Below are positions 9,229 through 19,516 of a DNA stretch of 64,000 nucleotides, piece after piece. The DNA is from Kocuria soli. Its GTDB lineage: Bacteria > Actinomycetota > Actinomycetes > Actinomycetales > Micrococcaceae. Under the pieces are notes generated by a model that worked only from the letters and a program-made list of their open reading frames with translations, had not been told where the DNA came from and did not search any database. The number at the start of each line of letters is the position of its first letter. Positions within the stretch are counted from its first letter, which is position 1. The stretch covers positions 1 to 64,000 of the forward strand of contig NZ_RKMF01000016.1 of NCBI RefSeq assembly GCF_003797835.1, given 5' to 3'. Both the position numbers and the translations under genes were made by a program.

Positions 9229-9384
9229 TCAGCGGTCAGGAGGCCCCTGATTTTCCAGACGATTCAACCGGCGGGAAATCTTGGGGAGGTAGATCAACGT
9301 CATGACGGAAGCCAGAACCACCACTATAAAGCAGCCCAGGACGAGGATGAGGATGACGCTTTCAATCACATCGGGTGTCAGCAC
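9229..9384 (-). CDS. Small single-pass membrane protein (51 aa)
   Basis: A short frame not captured by usual length cut-offs. GTG 9384 is preceded by a near-perfect GAGGAGG ribosome site (about 9396-9402 on the minus strand), and the frame ends with TGA at 9229. The product begins MLTPDVIESVILILVLGCF. It has one strong hydrophobic helix (about residues 8-33) and a basic C-terminal tail (PKISRRLNRLENQGPPDR), which predicts the N-terminus outside and the C-terminus in the cytoplasm. A good -10 element (TAGAAT, 9426-9431) lies upstream. No family recognised. The ribosome site, a coherent membrane segment and positive-inside charge support a real gene. It is tail to tail with the 1044-residue protein gene, with 19 bases between them. 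Confidence 0.68.
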   Translation of the reverse strand: MLTPDVIESVILILVLGCFIVVVLASVMTLIYLPKISRRLNRLENQGPPDR

Positions 9385-9425
9385 GTTCGTCAGGCCTCCT
9401 CAGGAAAATAGTAGGAGTGCCCCGC

Positions 9426-9454
9426 ATTCTACGCAGGATGGGCCCAAGCGCCAG
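9426..9454 (-). promoter_or_regulatory. Candidate promoter of the 51-aa membrane protein
   Basis: On the minus strand TAGAAT (9431-9426) matches five of six bases of the -10 consensus. A weak -35 (CTGGCG, 9454-9449) lies 17 bases upstream. The predicted start of transcription near 9419 leaves a leader of about 35 bases carrying the GAGGAGG ribosome site. Confidence 0.35.
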
Positions 9455-9484
9455 CCCCTCGGAAGTGGCCAATCCCGTTTCGCG

Positions 9485-9551
9485 TGCACCTAATCGTCCG
9501 GAACATGGTTCGATGCATTCCCAGAGCCGGAATCTGCACCTAACCATGTTC
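9485..9551. repeat. Interleaved inverted and direct repeats
   Basis: GAACATGGTT (9501-9510) and AACCATGTTC (9542-9551) are perfect 10-base inverted repeats 31 bases apart. The nonamer TGCACCTAA occurs directly repeated at 9485-9493 and 9535-9543, 50 bases apart. The block lies upstream of the promoter of the 51-residue membrane protein and downstream of the glycosyltransferase. It may be an operator or a foldable RNA. The function is unknown. Confidence 0.5.
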
Positions 9552-9587
9552 TCCACGACGGGCGATACCGGTGCGCCTCCAACCGTT

Positions 9588-9609
9588 CGATATCCTTGTG
9601 AGGATATCG
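9588..9609 (-). terminator. Hairpin 20 bases after the glycosyltransferase stop
   Basis: CGATATCCT (9588-9596) and AGGATATCG (9601-9609) form a perfect 9-bp stem with a TGTG loop. It sits where a terminator of the minus-strand glycosyltransferase would be expected, but no T-tract follows it on that strand, so termination is only inferred. Confidence 0.4.
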
Positions 9610-9628
9610 GGGTCCGTGACCCGCGAGT

Positions 9629-10816
9629 TCAGAATGCCGTTCTGGACCGCATTCTGGCGCCCCGACCGGTGAGGATCCACGCCTTCTCGTAATGGGTGAT
9701 GAGCTGGTCCCCGATGGCTGACCAGGTGCGATTCTCCACCGTGGCGCGGGCGGCGCGGGAGAATGCCGTTCGTTTGGTGGTGTCGCCCAACAGGTCCTCG
9801 ACGCTTGCCCGCAACTGCCCGAGATTGCCCGGCTCGTACAACCAGCCGTTACGGGATTGATCGACCAGGTCGATGGGGCCACCCCGCCCCGTGGCAACCA
9901 CGGGCACACCCGAGGCCATGGCCTCCTGGATTGTTTGACCGAATGTCTCGAATTCTCCGGGGTGTACGAAAACGTCGAAAGAGGCCATGGACCTGGCCAG
10001 TTCCTCGCCCGTTTGGAAACCCGCAAAGTACGCGTTAGGCAGCTGTTTCTCGAGTGCTTCACGGTCCGGGCCGGAACCCACCACCACCACACGTGCCCCG
10101 GGAATGGAGTCGAGGACTCGCAGGTCCTCGACCTGCTTCTCGGGAGCCAACCGACCCACGTAACCGATCAGCAGGTCGTCACCCGCCGCGCGTCGTCGCC
10201 ACTGCTCGTCACGCTTGGCGGGATCGAAACGCCCGGCATCGACGCCGCGGCGCCACATGTGGGTGCGCTCGACGCCGTGGCGGCTCAGCTGGTCGATGGC
10301 CACGGTGGAGGGAGCAAGAGTGAGGGTGGCCAGATTGTGCATGGTGCTCACGTGCTGCCACAGGACCTCCTCCAGGAACGGGGCCCCGTACCGAGTGGCG
10401 TAACCCGGCACCTCCGTCTGATAGACGGCCACGGTGGGCAGCGACATCTGATGGGCGGCCTGGATCGCCCGCCACCCGAGCACGAACGGTGAGGCGACGT
10501 GGACGACGTCGGGACCGAAGCGGGTGAGGATCTTGCGGAGACGTTGCACGCTGCCGCCCGCCACCCGAACCTCCGGGTACCCGGCCAGTGGGAAGGCCGG
10601 CAGGCGATGCACGGGGACTCCGGTGAGGCTCGGAGCGCCGGCCGCAGGTCCGTCCAGGGCTTCGACGGTGGGGACGAGCTGAAGGGGGTCTGCGGCCGGG
10701 GCCACCACCATGACCTCATGACCTCGGTTTCGGAGATGCTCCAGAACCCGGATGACCGAATGGGTCACGCCGTTCATGTGGGGGAGGAACTGTTCGGCGA
10801 TCACGGCAACTCTCAC
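9629..10816 (-). CDS. GT4-family glycosyltransferase, probable GDP-mannose-dependent alpha-mannosyltransferase
   Basis: 395 residues from GTG 10816, where the conserved N-terminus VRVAVIAEQFLPHMNGVTHS begins. The open frame continues upstream but loses protein-like character. The fold is GT-B. The N-terminal domain carries the G-V/T-x-S acceptor-side motif. The C-terminal domain has IGYVGRLAPEKQVEDL and the nucleotide-sugar E-x7-E motif (HPGEFETFGQTIQEAMASG). The closest families that I know are MgtA/PimB'-type mannosyltransferases, which build mannolipids and lipomannan in actinobacteria. This fits with a mannose-1-phosphate guanylyltransferase gene at 41095 in the same window. The exact acceptor cannot be told from sequence. 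It is divergent from the DUF6350 gene. Confidence 0.85.
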   Translation of the reverse strand: MRVAVIAEQFLPHMNGVTHSVIRVLEHLRNRGHEVMVVAPAADPLQLVPTVEALDGPAAGAPSLTGVPVHRLPAFPLAGYPEVRVAGGSVQRLRKILTRFGPDVVHVASPFVLGWRAIQAAHQMSLPTVAVYQTEVPGYATRYGAPFLEEVLWQHVSTMHNLATLTLAPSTVAIDQLSRHGVERTHMWRRGVDAGRFDPAKRDEQWRRRAAGDDLLIGYVGRLAPEKQVEDLRVLDSIPGARVVVVGSGPDREALEKQLPNAYFAGFQTGEELARSMASFDVFVHPGEFETFGQTIQEAMASGVPVVATGRGGPIDLVDQSRNGWLYEPGNLGQLRASVEDLLGDTTKRTAFSRAARATVENRTWSAIGDQLITHYEKAWILTGRGARMRSRTAF

Positions 10817-10954
10817 ACTTGCGATGGTCGGTCGCCCACATCTCGCCGTACCGACCCGCGCGTGGCATCGGGGTGAAAGAACCGTGAACAAGTACACGTC
10901 GCCTGGCCCCCGGGCGACCGGGGGTTGCCGGTCAACCGTGCGACCATAGAGGCG

Positions 10955-12655
10955 ATGTCGAACGCCGCGCCCACTTCCTCTCAGACTCTTCCCCGCAGCC
11001 CACGCGACCGTGGAGGGGCGGACCGGAAACCCCACGTCGCGTGGGGCAAGGGTGTGGTTCCCGGTGTGTTGATCGCGCTCGGGTCCTTGGCCGTCGTGGA
11101 ACTCGTGGTCCTGCTGTCCGTGATCGCCGGAGGATTTGCGGACCTGGGCTGGGTCCCGGGCCTGGGGCTGGGCGGTCAACTGTGGTTGCTGTCGCTCGGG
11201 GTACCGCTGGATGTCTCCGTCGCACCGTTGGAGGGCGCCGGACCGGTGGCTCAGACCGTGACGTTGGCACCCCTCGGGCTCAGCCTCCTGACCGCGTCCA
11301 TGGCCTTCCTGGCCGGGGCCCGCATGGCGCGCCGGGCTCCGTCGGGCGCCGGGCTGGCGGGGGTCGTCCTCACGACGGCCGTGGTGCACGCGGCGGTGGC
11401 GGCCCTGGTGGCGGCAGTGACCGCCTCACGGGCCGCGGCTGCGTCGCCGTGGAGCGCAGTGGCCTTCGGGGGGCTGATCGTCCTTGCCTTCACCGCTGCA
11501 GGTGCCCTGGTCGCTGGAGGCACGCCCGCGGCACTGGTCGGAGCACGTGCCGTGGAGACGGCACGTCAAGCCGGTCAGGACATGCGGTGGGCGGGTTCCT
11601 ACCTGTGGGCAGTGCTGCGTGCGGCGTGGGTTGCGATGGTGGCCGCCGTGGCCGTCGGCGCACTGGTCCTGGCGTTCGCGCTCACCCTCGGGTGGCAGCA
11701 GGTGATCGCGATCCAGCAGCAGCTCGGTTCGGACGCCGCCGGTGACACCGTGTTCGCGGTGCTGCACGTGGCCCTGCTGCCGAACTTCCTGGTCTGGGCC
11801 CTGTCCTGGGCATCAGGTGCGGGGTTCTACCTGGGTGAGGGGTCGCTGGTCTCTCCTGCCGGGACCAATGCCGAGACCATCCCTCTCCTGCCGATCCTCG
11901 GAGCCCTCCCGCCGCAGGACGCTCCCACGGTGCTGGCCGCAGCGCCCGTCCTGGTGGTGCTCTGCGGGTTGCTCGCCGGGTGGTGGTTCGTCCGCGAGGG
12001 GGAGAACCACCTGGGTGAGTGGATCGCCATCCGTATCCCGTGGCGGGTGGTCTCCGCTCCCGTGGTCGTGGTGGTCTCCGGTCTGGTCATCGGTGCCGCG
12101 ACGGCCGTCTTGGCGGCCGCATTGGCCGGACTGGCGTCCGGTTCACTCGGGTTGGGGCGCTTGAGCCTGGTGGGACCGCAGACCTGGGAGATGGCATTGG
12201 CCGTGGGGATCGAGGTCGCCGTCGGTGCCGCCGTCGGAGTTGCGGTGGCTCCCTGGGTCGAGCAGGGGCGGACTCTGGCGGCCACTGGGGTGAACTCGGC
12301 GCCGCCCGCCGATGTTTCCCCCCGTGTAACTGAGGCTCCGCACGAACCCGCCGCGTCGACGATCGAGACCCCTGCACTCCTCGAGATGGGCCCGACCACG
12401 GGGGAGGAGGGCCGGCCCGACCCGACGACGGCGGACGGCGGCCCGGAGGAGAGCCGCGGCGGTTCGACGGCGACCGCCAAGGGCAAGTCAAAGGTCTCGC
12501 GTGGAGCCCGGGAACGTGACCGGGAAGCCAAGCGCCGCGAGGACATCGCCCGGAAGCAGCAGGAGCGAAGCCTCCAGGCCGACCGCAAGGCCCAGAAGCG
12601 CTACGCCGCGGCGGAGAAGCGCAGGGCCCGGCGCAAGGCGGCACGCGACCGCTGA
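10955..12655 (+). CDS. DUF6350 family multi-pass membrane protein
   Basis: 566 residues from ATG 10955 (AGAGGCG ribosome site upstream). About nine to ten hydrophobic segments span residues 30-430. They are followed by a hydrophilic tail rich in Lys, Arg and Glu (residues ~490-566, with runs such as AKRREDIARKQQERSLQAD) that is probably a cytoplasmic coiled coil. This matches DUF6350, an actinobacterial integral membrane family whose gene regularly precedes purN. No transport or enzyme motif is visible and no function is established. It converges with the small membrane protein gene at 12677-13168. Confidence 0.8.
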   Translation: MSNAAPTSSQTLPRSPRDRGGADRKPHVAWGKGVVPGVLIALGSLAVVELVVLLSVIAGGFADLGWVPGLGLGGQLWLLSLGVPLDVSVAPLEGAGPVAQTVTLAPLGLSLLTASMAFLAGARMARRAPSGAGLAGVVLTTAVVHAAVAALVAAVTASRAAAASPWSAVAFGGLIVLAFTAAGALVAGGTPAALVGARAVETARQAGQDMRWAGSYLWAVLRAAWVAMVAAVAVGALVLAFALTLGWQQVIAIQQQLGSDAAGDTVFAVLHVALLPNFLVWALSWASGAGFYLGEGSLVSPAGTNAETIPLLPILGALPPQDAPTVLAAAPVLVVLCGLLAGWWFVREGENHLGEWIAIRIPWRVVSAPVVVVVSGLVIGAATAVLAAALAGLASGSLGLGRLSLVGPQTWEMALAVGIEVAVGAAVGVAVAPWVEQGRTLAATGVNSAPPADVSPRVTEAPHEPAASTIETPALLEMGPTTGEEGRPDPTTADGGPEESRGGSTATAKGKSKVSRGARERDREAKRREDIARKQQERSLQADRKAQKRYAAAEKRRARRKAARDR

Positions 12656-12676
12656 GACCGGCGGGTCAGCACGCGG

Positions 12677-13168
12677 TCATTCGAGCCCCGGAAGCAGGAT
12701 CCCCTCGAGGTTGTTCTCCATGTCCTGCTGGCACCCGGCCTGCCCGGAGATGGTGACCGAGTCCGTCATGCACCGTTCGTAGGTGGAGACGGTGTCCCAG
12801 AACGCGAGCCGCACGCCGCCGGTCACCAGGCCGAAGCCGGCCACCGCCATGGCGACCAACGCCGAGAACACGATCACCGCGCGTCGTTCGGCCAGCCGCA
12901 GGCGCACCAGGGCGACGACGGCGAAGAAGATCCCTGCGACTCCCGCGACCATGCCCGCCACGGTCATCCACAACGGGCCGCTGGTCATGAACATCGACGC
13001 TCCGGCCGCGAACAGGGCCAACAGCGCCGTGTTGAGCGGTCGCCGAGACGGACCGTCCACCGGTCCCTCGGGTCCTGAACCCTGATCCCGCCCGTCCACG
13101 GAATCCGACCCGGAGGTCTCCGGCCGACGGGGAGGGCTGGGCGGGGGTTTGGAGGGAGCGGAACTCAT
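12677..13168 (-). CDS. Small membrane protein of unknown function
   Basis: 163 residues from ATG 13168 (MSSAPSKPPPSPPRRPETSG). The first 45 residues are rich in Pro, Gly and Ser and probably disordered. Three hydrophobic segments follow (about 46-65, 66-86 and 92-112). A short C-terminal domain with two cysteines (YERCMTDSV and QAGCQQDM) lies on the far side of the membrane and could form a disulfide. The layout (disordered Pro-rich head, DUF4190-like pair of helices, short exported tail) is common among actinobacterial hypothetical proteins. It is divergent from purN with 68 bases between starts. Confidence 0.75.
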   Translation of the reverse strand: MSSAPSKPPPSPPRRPETSGSDSVDGRDQGSGPEGPVDGPSRRPLNTALLALFAAGASMFMTSGPLWMTVAGMVAGVAGIFFAVVALVRLRLAERRAVIVFSALVAMAVAGFGLVTGGVRLAFWDTVSTYERCMTDSVTISGQAGCQQDMENNLEGILLPGLE

Positions 13169-13236
13169 GGGTCCACTGTAGGCGGTTGTCTCAGATGGCC
13201 CGGGGCGCTCGCAGCGCCGGAGGTTAGGATCGCCCC

Positions 13237-13809
13237 ATGCGTATCGTTGCACTCGTCTCCGGGTCCGGAACCACTTTGCAAGCACTCCTGGACGCCGTGG
13301 CAGCGGGGCGCATCGACGCGACGGTCGTGGCCGTCGGGGCGGACAAGGACTGCCACGGGCTCGAACGTGCCCAGGCGGCCGGAGCCGCGACGTTCGTCGT
13401 GGAACCGGCCGAGCACCCTGACCGGCCGACCTGGAACCGGGCCCTCCAGGAGATCGTGGCGGGCCATCAACCCGATCTGGTTCTGTTGGCCGGGTTCATG
13501 AGGATCCTCGACGAAGAATTCGTGACCGCTTTCGCACCGGCACTGATCAACACGCACCCCGCGCTGCTGCCGTCCTTCCCGGGGGCCCACGGCGTGCGGG
13601 ACGCCCTGGCACACGGGGTGAAGATCACCGGCGCCACGGTCCACCGGGTGGTCCCCGAGGTCGACGCCGGGCAGATCCTGGGCCAGGTCGCGGTGCCCGT
13701 CCTGCCCGAGGACGACGAGGCGACCTTGCACGAACGCATCAAGATGGCCGAACGCGAGCTCTTCGTCGACGTCGTCGCCGAATTGTGCGCCGACGCCGAC
13801 GCACAATGA
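13237..13809 (+). CDS. purN: Phosphoribosylglycinamide formyltransferase PurN
   Basis: 190 residues, normal length. PurN transfers a formyl group from 10-formyl-tetrahydrofolate to GAR in step 3 of de novo purine synthesis. The N-terminal VSGSGTTLQALLDA binds the substrate phosphate. The catalytic triad is Asn105 and His107 (INTHPALLPSFPGAHG) with Asp143 (EVDAGQIL). It is followed by purH after a 112-base gap, an order typical of actinobacteria. The folate cofactor is supplied by FolD and GlyA, also encoded in this window. Confidence 0.97.
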   Translation: MRIVALVSGSGTTLQALLDAVAAGRIDATVVAVGADKDCHGLERAQAAGAATFVVEPAEHPDRPTWNRALQEIVAGHQPDLVLLAGFMRILDEEFVTAFAPALINTHPALLPSFPGAHGVRDALAHGVKITGATVHRVVPEVDAGQILGQVAVPVLPEDDEATLHERIKMAERELFVDVVAELCADADAQ

Positions 13810-13921
13810 CTCGGTCCGGGTGCGTCGTAGACTGACAGCGGCCCGATGCTAGAGCGCTCGGGTTGACCGTGCATCAACGGTTCACATCCGCACCGAACGC
13901 CAACCTCGGGAGCTGCATCAC

Positions 13922-15547
<1,626 letters not shown>

Positions 15548-15609
15548 GGCCTGTGGGGCTTAAGCCTCTGCGCTCAGGTTCCTAGGGCACGGGTCCCGAC
15601 AGCTGGGCG

Positions 15610-17052
15610 TCAGCCGACGTCGGCCTCCGCGACCACGGCGTCCCTGAGCGCCGCGCGCAGGTCGGCGGGGCTGCTGTCCGTGAGATGACTTCCCCCCGTC
15701 GCCTCGGAGATCCTGGACAATGAGTCGTCCCCAGGTCCGGCGCCCGTCTCGCCGCTTGTCTCCACGGTGATGATGACGACGGGTCGGGCGGGGTCTTGTT
15801 CCGAGCCCAGGTGCTTGAGCAACCGGTCGAGCGGAACGGACTCATCCACGTCGTCCTCATGCGGGCCCGCCGCATTCGGCGACGACCCGCGCTCGCCGTC
15901 GGAGATCAAGACCACCGCGTTGAGCTGGCCGGTCTTGAAGTTCTCCTGTTGGTACCGGAAGGCCGCCAAAGTGCTCTGGTGCAGTTCGGTGTGGCCGCCG
16001 GACCTGGGACTGCGAGTGGACAAGTTGTCTCGGAGGGTCGCTCGTTGGGTCTTGCCATCCACGGTCTCCCAGATCTCGGTCGCAGGCTTCTGGAACCGCG
16101 CCGGGACCGTCACCGCGTCCGGGTCCGGGGTCTCCCCCTGGGGCGTCCGGTAGTGCGCCGCGGCCAAGACCCGTTGTCCGTCGTCGGAACGGAGCCAGCC
16201 TTGGACCTCGTCGGCAGCGTCGGGCAGGAGTGCTGTCGAGTCGCCGCTTTCCCACGGAATCACCAGGGGGAAATCCAGGAAAGCGGTTCCCGACGCCGGG
16301 GTCACGGCCGTGAGCTGGTCGCCCCCGGCCTTGGCTCGGCCGGTGAGGAAGGCCCGTTCTGAGACCACAGCGCGCGTCCCGTTGTCGCGCACGTCAGCCA
16401 GCAGTTCCGGTGCCAGGAGAACGGGGCTGTCCACCCCCTGCGTGGTGGCGCGAGGAGTCAGGGCTCTCACCGCGCTCTCTTCGGAGACCGCTCCCGTGTC
16501 GACGTCGTGGGCAACCCCCTGGAGGGCGGCAAAGGCGCCCGCATCCACCGCCGGGTCACTCATGAGCAGTGACTCGTCCGCCAGCACCTCGCTCCAGGTT
16601 TCGGGGACCTCGACCTGGTCCCTACCCACGACCACCGCTGGGGAACTGGCCAGGGACGGGGTGTGGATCAGGACCTCGGAGCCGATGGACGATTCCGACA
16701 ACCGCGCAGTGGAGTCCGGGATCCACAACTGTTCACCCAGCTCACCCGCCTCCGCGCGGGCTGCCGTCTGGGAACTGGACTCGGCCACGATCTCCAGCTG
16801 GATGCAGCTCTGCCCGTCCACGGGCTTGTTTCTGAGGATCTCCGCCATGGGTTGTTCGGTCACCACGACCACCGGCCGAAGTTCCTTGCAGGAATCCGGT
16901 ACTGCTCCACGGTCCCGGTCACTCTGGATGACGCTCAGCAACCCACCCGCTCCCACGACCACGAAGACTCCGGCACCCAGGGCTGCCCTACGGAGCCCTG
17001 CCCTTCTCTTCTCCGCCTCACGCCGGGCACGGAGGGTCTGCGAATACGGCAC
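15610..17052 (-). CDS. Membrane-anchored substrate-binding/VWA-like protein lacking the MIDAS DxSxS
   Basis: 480 residues from GTG 17052, chosen because AAGGA lies 10 bases upstream. GTG 17070 would add six residues. A basic N-terminus is followed by one membrane helix (about 21-40), so the bulk is extracellular. Residues ~55-320 look like a periplasmic-binding-protein fold (RPVVVVTEQPMAEIL, AESSSQTAARAEAGELGEQLW, LLMSDPAVDAGAFAALQGV). Residues ~340-480 correspond to a von Willebrand A domain: GGHTELHQSTLAAF, AVVLISDGE, PVVIITVE. In related proteins the VWA part starts with D-x-S-x-S, and that motif is absent here, so metal-dependent adhesion is doubtful. It converges on purH and is divergent from the LacI regulator. 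Confidence 0.7.
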   Translation of the reverse strand: MPYSQTLRARREAEKRRAGLRRAALGAGVFVVVGAGGLLSVIQSDRDRGAVPDSCKELRPVVVVTEQPMAEILRNKPVDGQSCIQLEIVAESSSQTAARAEAGELGEQLWIPDSTARLSESSIGSEVLIHTPSLASSPAVVVGRDQVEVPETWSEVLADESLLMSDPAVDAGAFAALQGVAHDVDTGAVSEESAVRALTPRATTQGVDSPVLLAPELLADVRDNGTRAVVSERAFLTGRAKAGGDQLTAVTPASGTAFLDFPLVIPWESGDSTALLPDAADEVQGWLRSDDGQRVLAAAHYRTPQGETPDPDAVTVPARFQKPATEIWETVDGKTQRATLRDNLSTRSPRSGGHTELHQSTLAAFRYQQENFKTGQLNAVVLISDGERGSSPNAAGPHEDDVDESVPLDRLLKHLGSEQDPARPVVIITVETSGETGAGPGDDSLSRISEATGGSHLTDSSPADLRAALRDAVVAEADVG

Positions 17053-17335
17053 TGGGTCGGTTTCCTTCACGGGGGGATGAGGAACGGGGGCACATGACGG
17101 GCCACCGGGGGAGTGGCACCATCAATCATGCACGTACATCTACTTGATCAGTGTGGCACCGGGCCGGGGTGGGTGTCTCATTGACGCGACACGTTGCGGT
17201 GCCCGGAGGGAAACCACGGACGTCTACCCACGTGGTGAGGGTGGTGAGTCTCAGCGCCTTGGCAACCGGCGTGTCGAGCCAATTGCGTCCGAGCCCTGGC
17301 TTGGACTTGTCGCCCCGTTACGCGAAAATGAACGG

Positions 17336-18433
17336 GTGAATCAGGACCACAGCAGGCATGAGGCAGCCCCCGCCGATCAAGAATCGGCGCCCGCGCAGCC
17401 GCGTCGTCGTTCTCGCGGGAAGGCCCCCACGATCTACGACGTGGCAAAACTCGCGGGGGTTGCGCCGTCCACCGTCTCACGCGCCTTCGCCCGGCCGGGG
17501 CGGGTCTCCTACGAGACCGCGGAGCGCATTCGTGAGGCCGCGGACGAACTCGGGTACCGCGCACGGACGATCTCCCGCAACGCGGACGGCCGAACGGGCA
17601 GCCAGATGATCGCTCTGGTGGTCACCGACATTTCCAACCCCGCCTTCTTCGACCTGATCCGCGGAGCCGAGGAGGCCGCTGCGGAAGCCGGATACACACT
17701 GTTGCTGGCCAACTCACAGGAGTCCGACCGCCGTGAGCGGGAGGCCCTGGAGCGTGTCCTGCCACTGGTCGACGGCGTCCTGCTCACCTCTTCGCGCATG
17801 TCCGACTCCGCGGTGCGGATGACGGCCAAGCAGAAACCCACGATCATCATGAACCGTGCGGTGTCCGGGGTGGTGTCCGTGGTCACCGACAACCCGACGG
17901 GCACCCGACGTGCGGTGGAACACCTGGCCGCACAGGGCTGCAAGGACATCACCTACGTGGCAGGGCCGGAGGCCTCCTGGGCGGACGGCATGCGCTGGCG
18001 GGCCGTTCGGGAAGCCGGTGTGGAGCAACACCTTCGGATCCACCGCATCGGCCCGGCCTCGCCCACGGTCGCGGGTGGACGTGCCGCAGCTTTGGCCTGG
18101 GCCGAGAACCGCACCCCCGCGGTGATCTGCTACAACGACCTGGTGGCCATGGGATTCGTCCGCACCGTCCACGAACTCGGCCTCTCGGTTCCCGACGACG
18201 TCGCCGTGATCGGCTACGACAACATCATGTCGTTGTCCTTCCTGAGCCCCAGCATGTCGACCATTGCCGCGCCAATGCACGCGGTCGGTTCCACCGCGGC
18301 CAAGAACCTGGTGGCCATGATCAAGGGCGCCCTGCCGACCTCGAACCGCCCCCTGGTCCTGCCGACCAAGCTGGTGGTCCGTCAGTCCAGCGACATCAAG
18401 GGTCGGTTCCGGGCTCCGAGCGCCGTCGGCTGA
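17336..18433 (+). CDS. LacI-family transcriptional regulator
   Basis: 365 residues from GTG 17336. A disordered basic head of ~28 residues precedes the LacI helix-turn-helix and hinge (TIYDVAKLAGVAPSTVSRAF at ~32-51, then ETAERIREAADELGYRA). The periplasmic-binding-like ligand domain follows (MIALVVTDISNPAFFDLIRG, AVICYNDLVAMGFV, VAVIGYDNI). Such regulators usually sense sugars. The Gfo/Idh/MocA oxidoreductase gene lies tail to tail nine bases downstream and is not an obvious operon partner. The effector is unknown. It may act on its own promoter in the 265-base gap upstream, where I could not define an operator. Confidence 0.92.
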   Translation: MNQDHSRHEAAPADQESAPAQPRRRSRGKAPTIYDVAKLAGVAPSTVSRAFARPGRVSYETAERIREAADELGYRARTISRNADGRTGSQMIALVVTDISNPAFFDLIRGAEEAAAEAGYTLLLANSQESDRREREALERVLPLVDGVLLTSSRMSDSAVRMTAKQKPTIIMNRAVSGVVSVVTDNPTGTRRAVEHLAAQGCKDITYVAGPEASWADGMRWRAVREAGVEQHLRIHRIGPASPTVAGGRAAALAWAENRTPAVICYNDLVAMGFVRTVHELGLSVPDDVAVIGYDNIMSLSFLSPSMSTIAAPMHAVGSTAAKNLVAMIKGALPTSNRPLVLPTKLVVRQSSDIKGRFRAPSAVG

Positions 18434-18442
18434 GCGGTTTCC

Positions 18443-19516
18443 TCACCGGGCCTGTTGTTCGTCGTGCGGCAGCCGCAGGCCGATGTCCGCCCGGATGTCG
18501 TCGAACAGCCGCGCGCGGACCCTGGACAGTTCCCACGGGACGAACGGTGACTCCGTGAGCCCCTGTCGGATGCAGCGGGTGGCCTCCCGGAACTGCGGGA
18601 CGTAACCGGCACCGATCACGGTGATCTCCTCGACCAGCGGTTCGCCGCCGGCCTGGAGCCGATCCGTGGTCATGACTTCGAGCCTCGGCGGATTGTGCAG
18701 CCGCCCGTCCGCCCGTAGCCACCCGTGGGTGCCGGAGAGCGCAATTCCCGTAGTGGGCACGCGGGTCAGAGTGGCCGAGAGCTGCGCCCATCCGTGCTCG
18801 CGGCGCAGCTGGACGGCCAGGTCGTCGTCGACCTCCGTGGGACCAAGATGTCCCAGGACGCTGCGGGACAGGATCTCACCCTGTACCGGGTCCGACCACA
18901 GCAGTGGGTAGACCAGCATGTCCAGGGTGACTCCACCACCGTCCTCGGGAGCGAAGAGCCGGTGGCCGGGATCGGGTGGGATGTTGAAACCGATCGAGCC
19001 TGTGACGCCGTGCACGGTACCGATGGCTCCGTCGGCCACCAGGTGCATGGCGCGCCGGAACCCCGGGGTCATGGCCGTCCAGACCGCTTCCATGAGCAGC
19101 ACCCCCTGGGCACCTGCGATGCGAATGAGGTCCTCGACCTCCCTGGCCGTGATGGCCAGGGCCTTCTCGCACACCACGTGCTTACCGGCCTTGAGCAACG
19201 TGGACACGTGGGTGTGGTGGTAACCGTGGGGGCTGGCCACGTAGACGACGTCGACCTCCGGGTCCGCTGCGAGGGCTTCGAGGCCGGTGCGTCCCGCCGT
19301 GTCACCGTGGGCGTGGCGGAAGCCGTGCCGATCGGCGAAGGCCCGTGCTCGTTCTGGACTCCGGGAGGACACCGCGATCAGCCGGGCATCCGGCAATCGG
19401 GCGATGTCCGGGACCACGCGTTCGGCGATCGAGCCGGGACCGACCACGCCCCACCCAAGCGGCTCGGCCCCGTCGTGCGTGGGGTCCAGCGGGGAATCCA
19501 GGTGCGGGGCGTCCAA
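18443..19516 (-). CDS. Gfo/Idh/MocA-family NAD(P)-dependent oxidoreductase
   Basis: 357 residues. The N-terminal Rossmann fold has GWGVVGPGSIAERVVPDIA and VYVASPHGYHH. The sugar-dehydrogenase signature EKALAITAREVEDLI contains the conserved Glu-Lys pair; EKP is the usual form and here it is EKA. Residues ~150-330 form the GFO_IDH_MocA C-terminal beta domain (GGVTLDMLVYPLLW, with Asp in place of the common GG-x-L-x-D-x-G-x-Y pattern). Family members oxidise or reduce sugars, inositols or trans-dihydrodiols. The substrate cannot be told. It is divergent from the TetR gene, with 191 bases between starts. Confidence 0.88.
   Translation of the reverse strand: MDAPHLDSPLDPTHDGAEPLGWGVVGPGSIAERVVPDIARLPDARLIAVSSRSPERARAFADRHGFRHAHGDTAGRTGLEALAADPEVDVVYVASPHGYHHTHVSTLLKAGKHVVCEKALAITAREVEDLIRIAGAQGVLLMEAVWTAMTPGFRRAMHLVADGAIGTVHGVTGSIGFNIPPDPGHRLFAPEDGGGVTLDMLVYPLLWSDPVQGEILSRSVLGHLGPTEVDDDLAVQLRREHGWAQLSATLTRVPTTGIALSGTHGWLRADGRLHNPPRLEVMTTDRLQAGGEPLVEEITVIGAGYVPQFREATRCIRQGLTESPFVPWELSRVRARLFDDIRADIGLRLPHDEQQAR

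Noticed and set aside
9302-9493. 63-codon plus-strand frame over the small membrane gene
   Set aside because: It has no ribosome site and no protein-like character. The minus-strand 51-codon frame has a strong ribosome site and a membrane helix.
13842-13862. CCCGA/TCGGG hairpin between purN and purH
   Set aside because: The stem is only 5 bp with no T-tract. It is not enough for a terminator or a riboswitch call.
13810-13921. Purine or ZTP riboswitch upstream of purH
   Set aside because: The leader is short and I could not find the conserved core of either class.
17053-17335. LacI operator in the gap between the VWA-like and LacI genes
   Set aside because: A few imperfect palindromes exist (around ATGCACGTACAT), but none is convincing over background.
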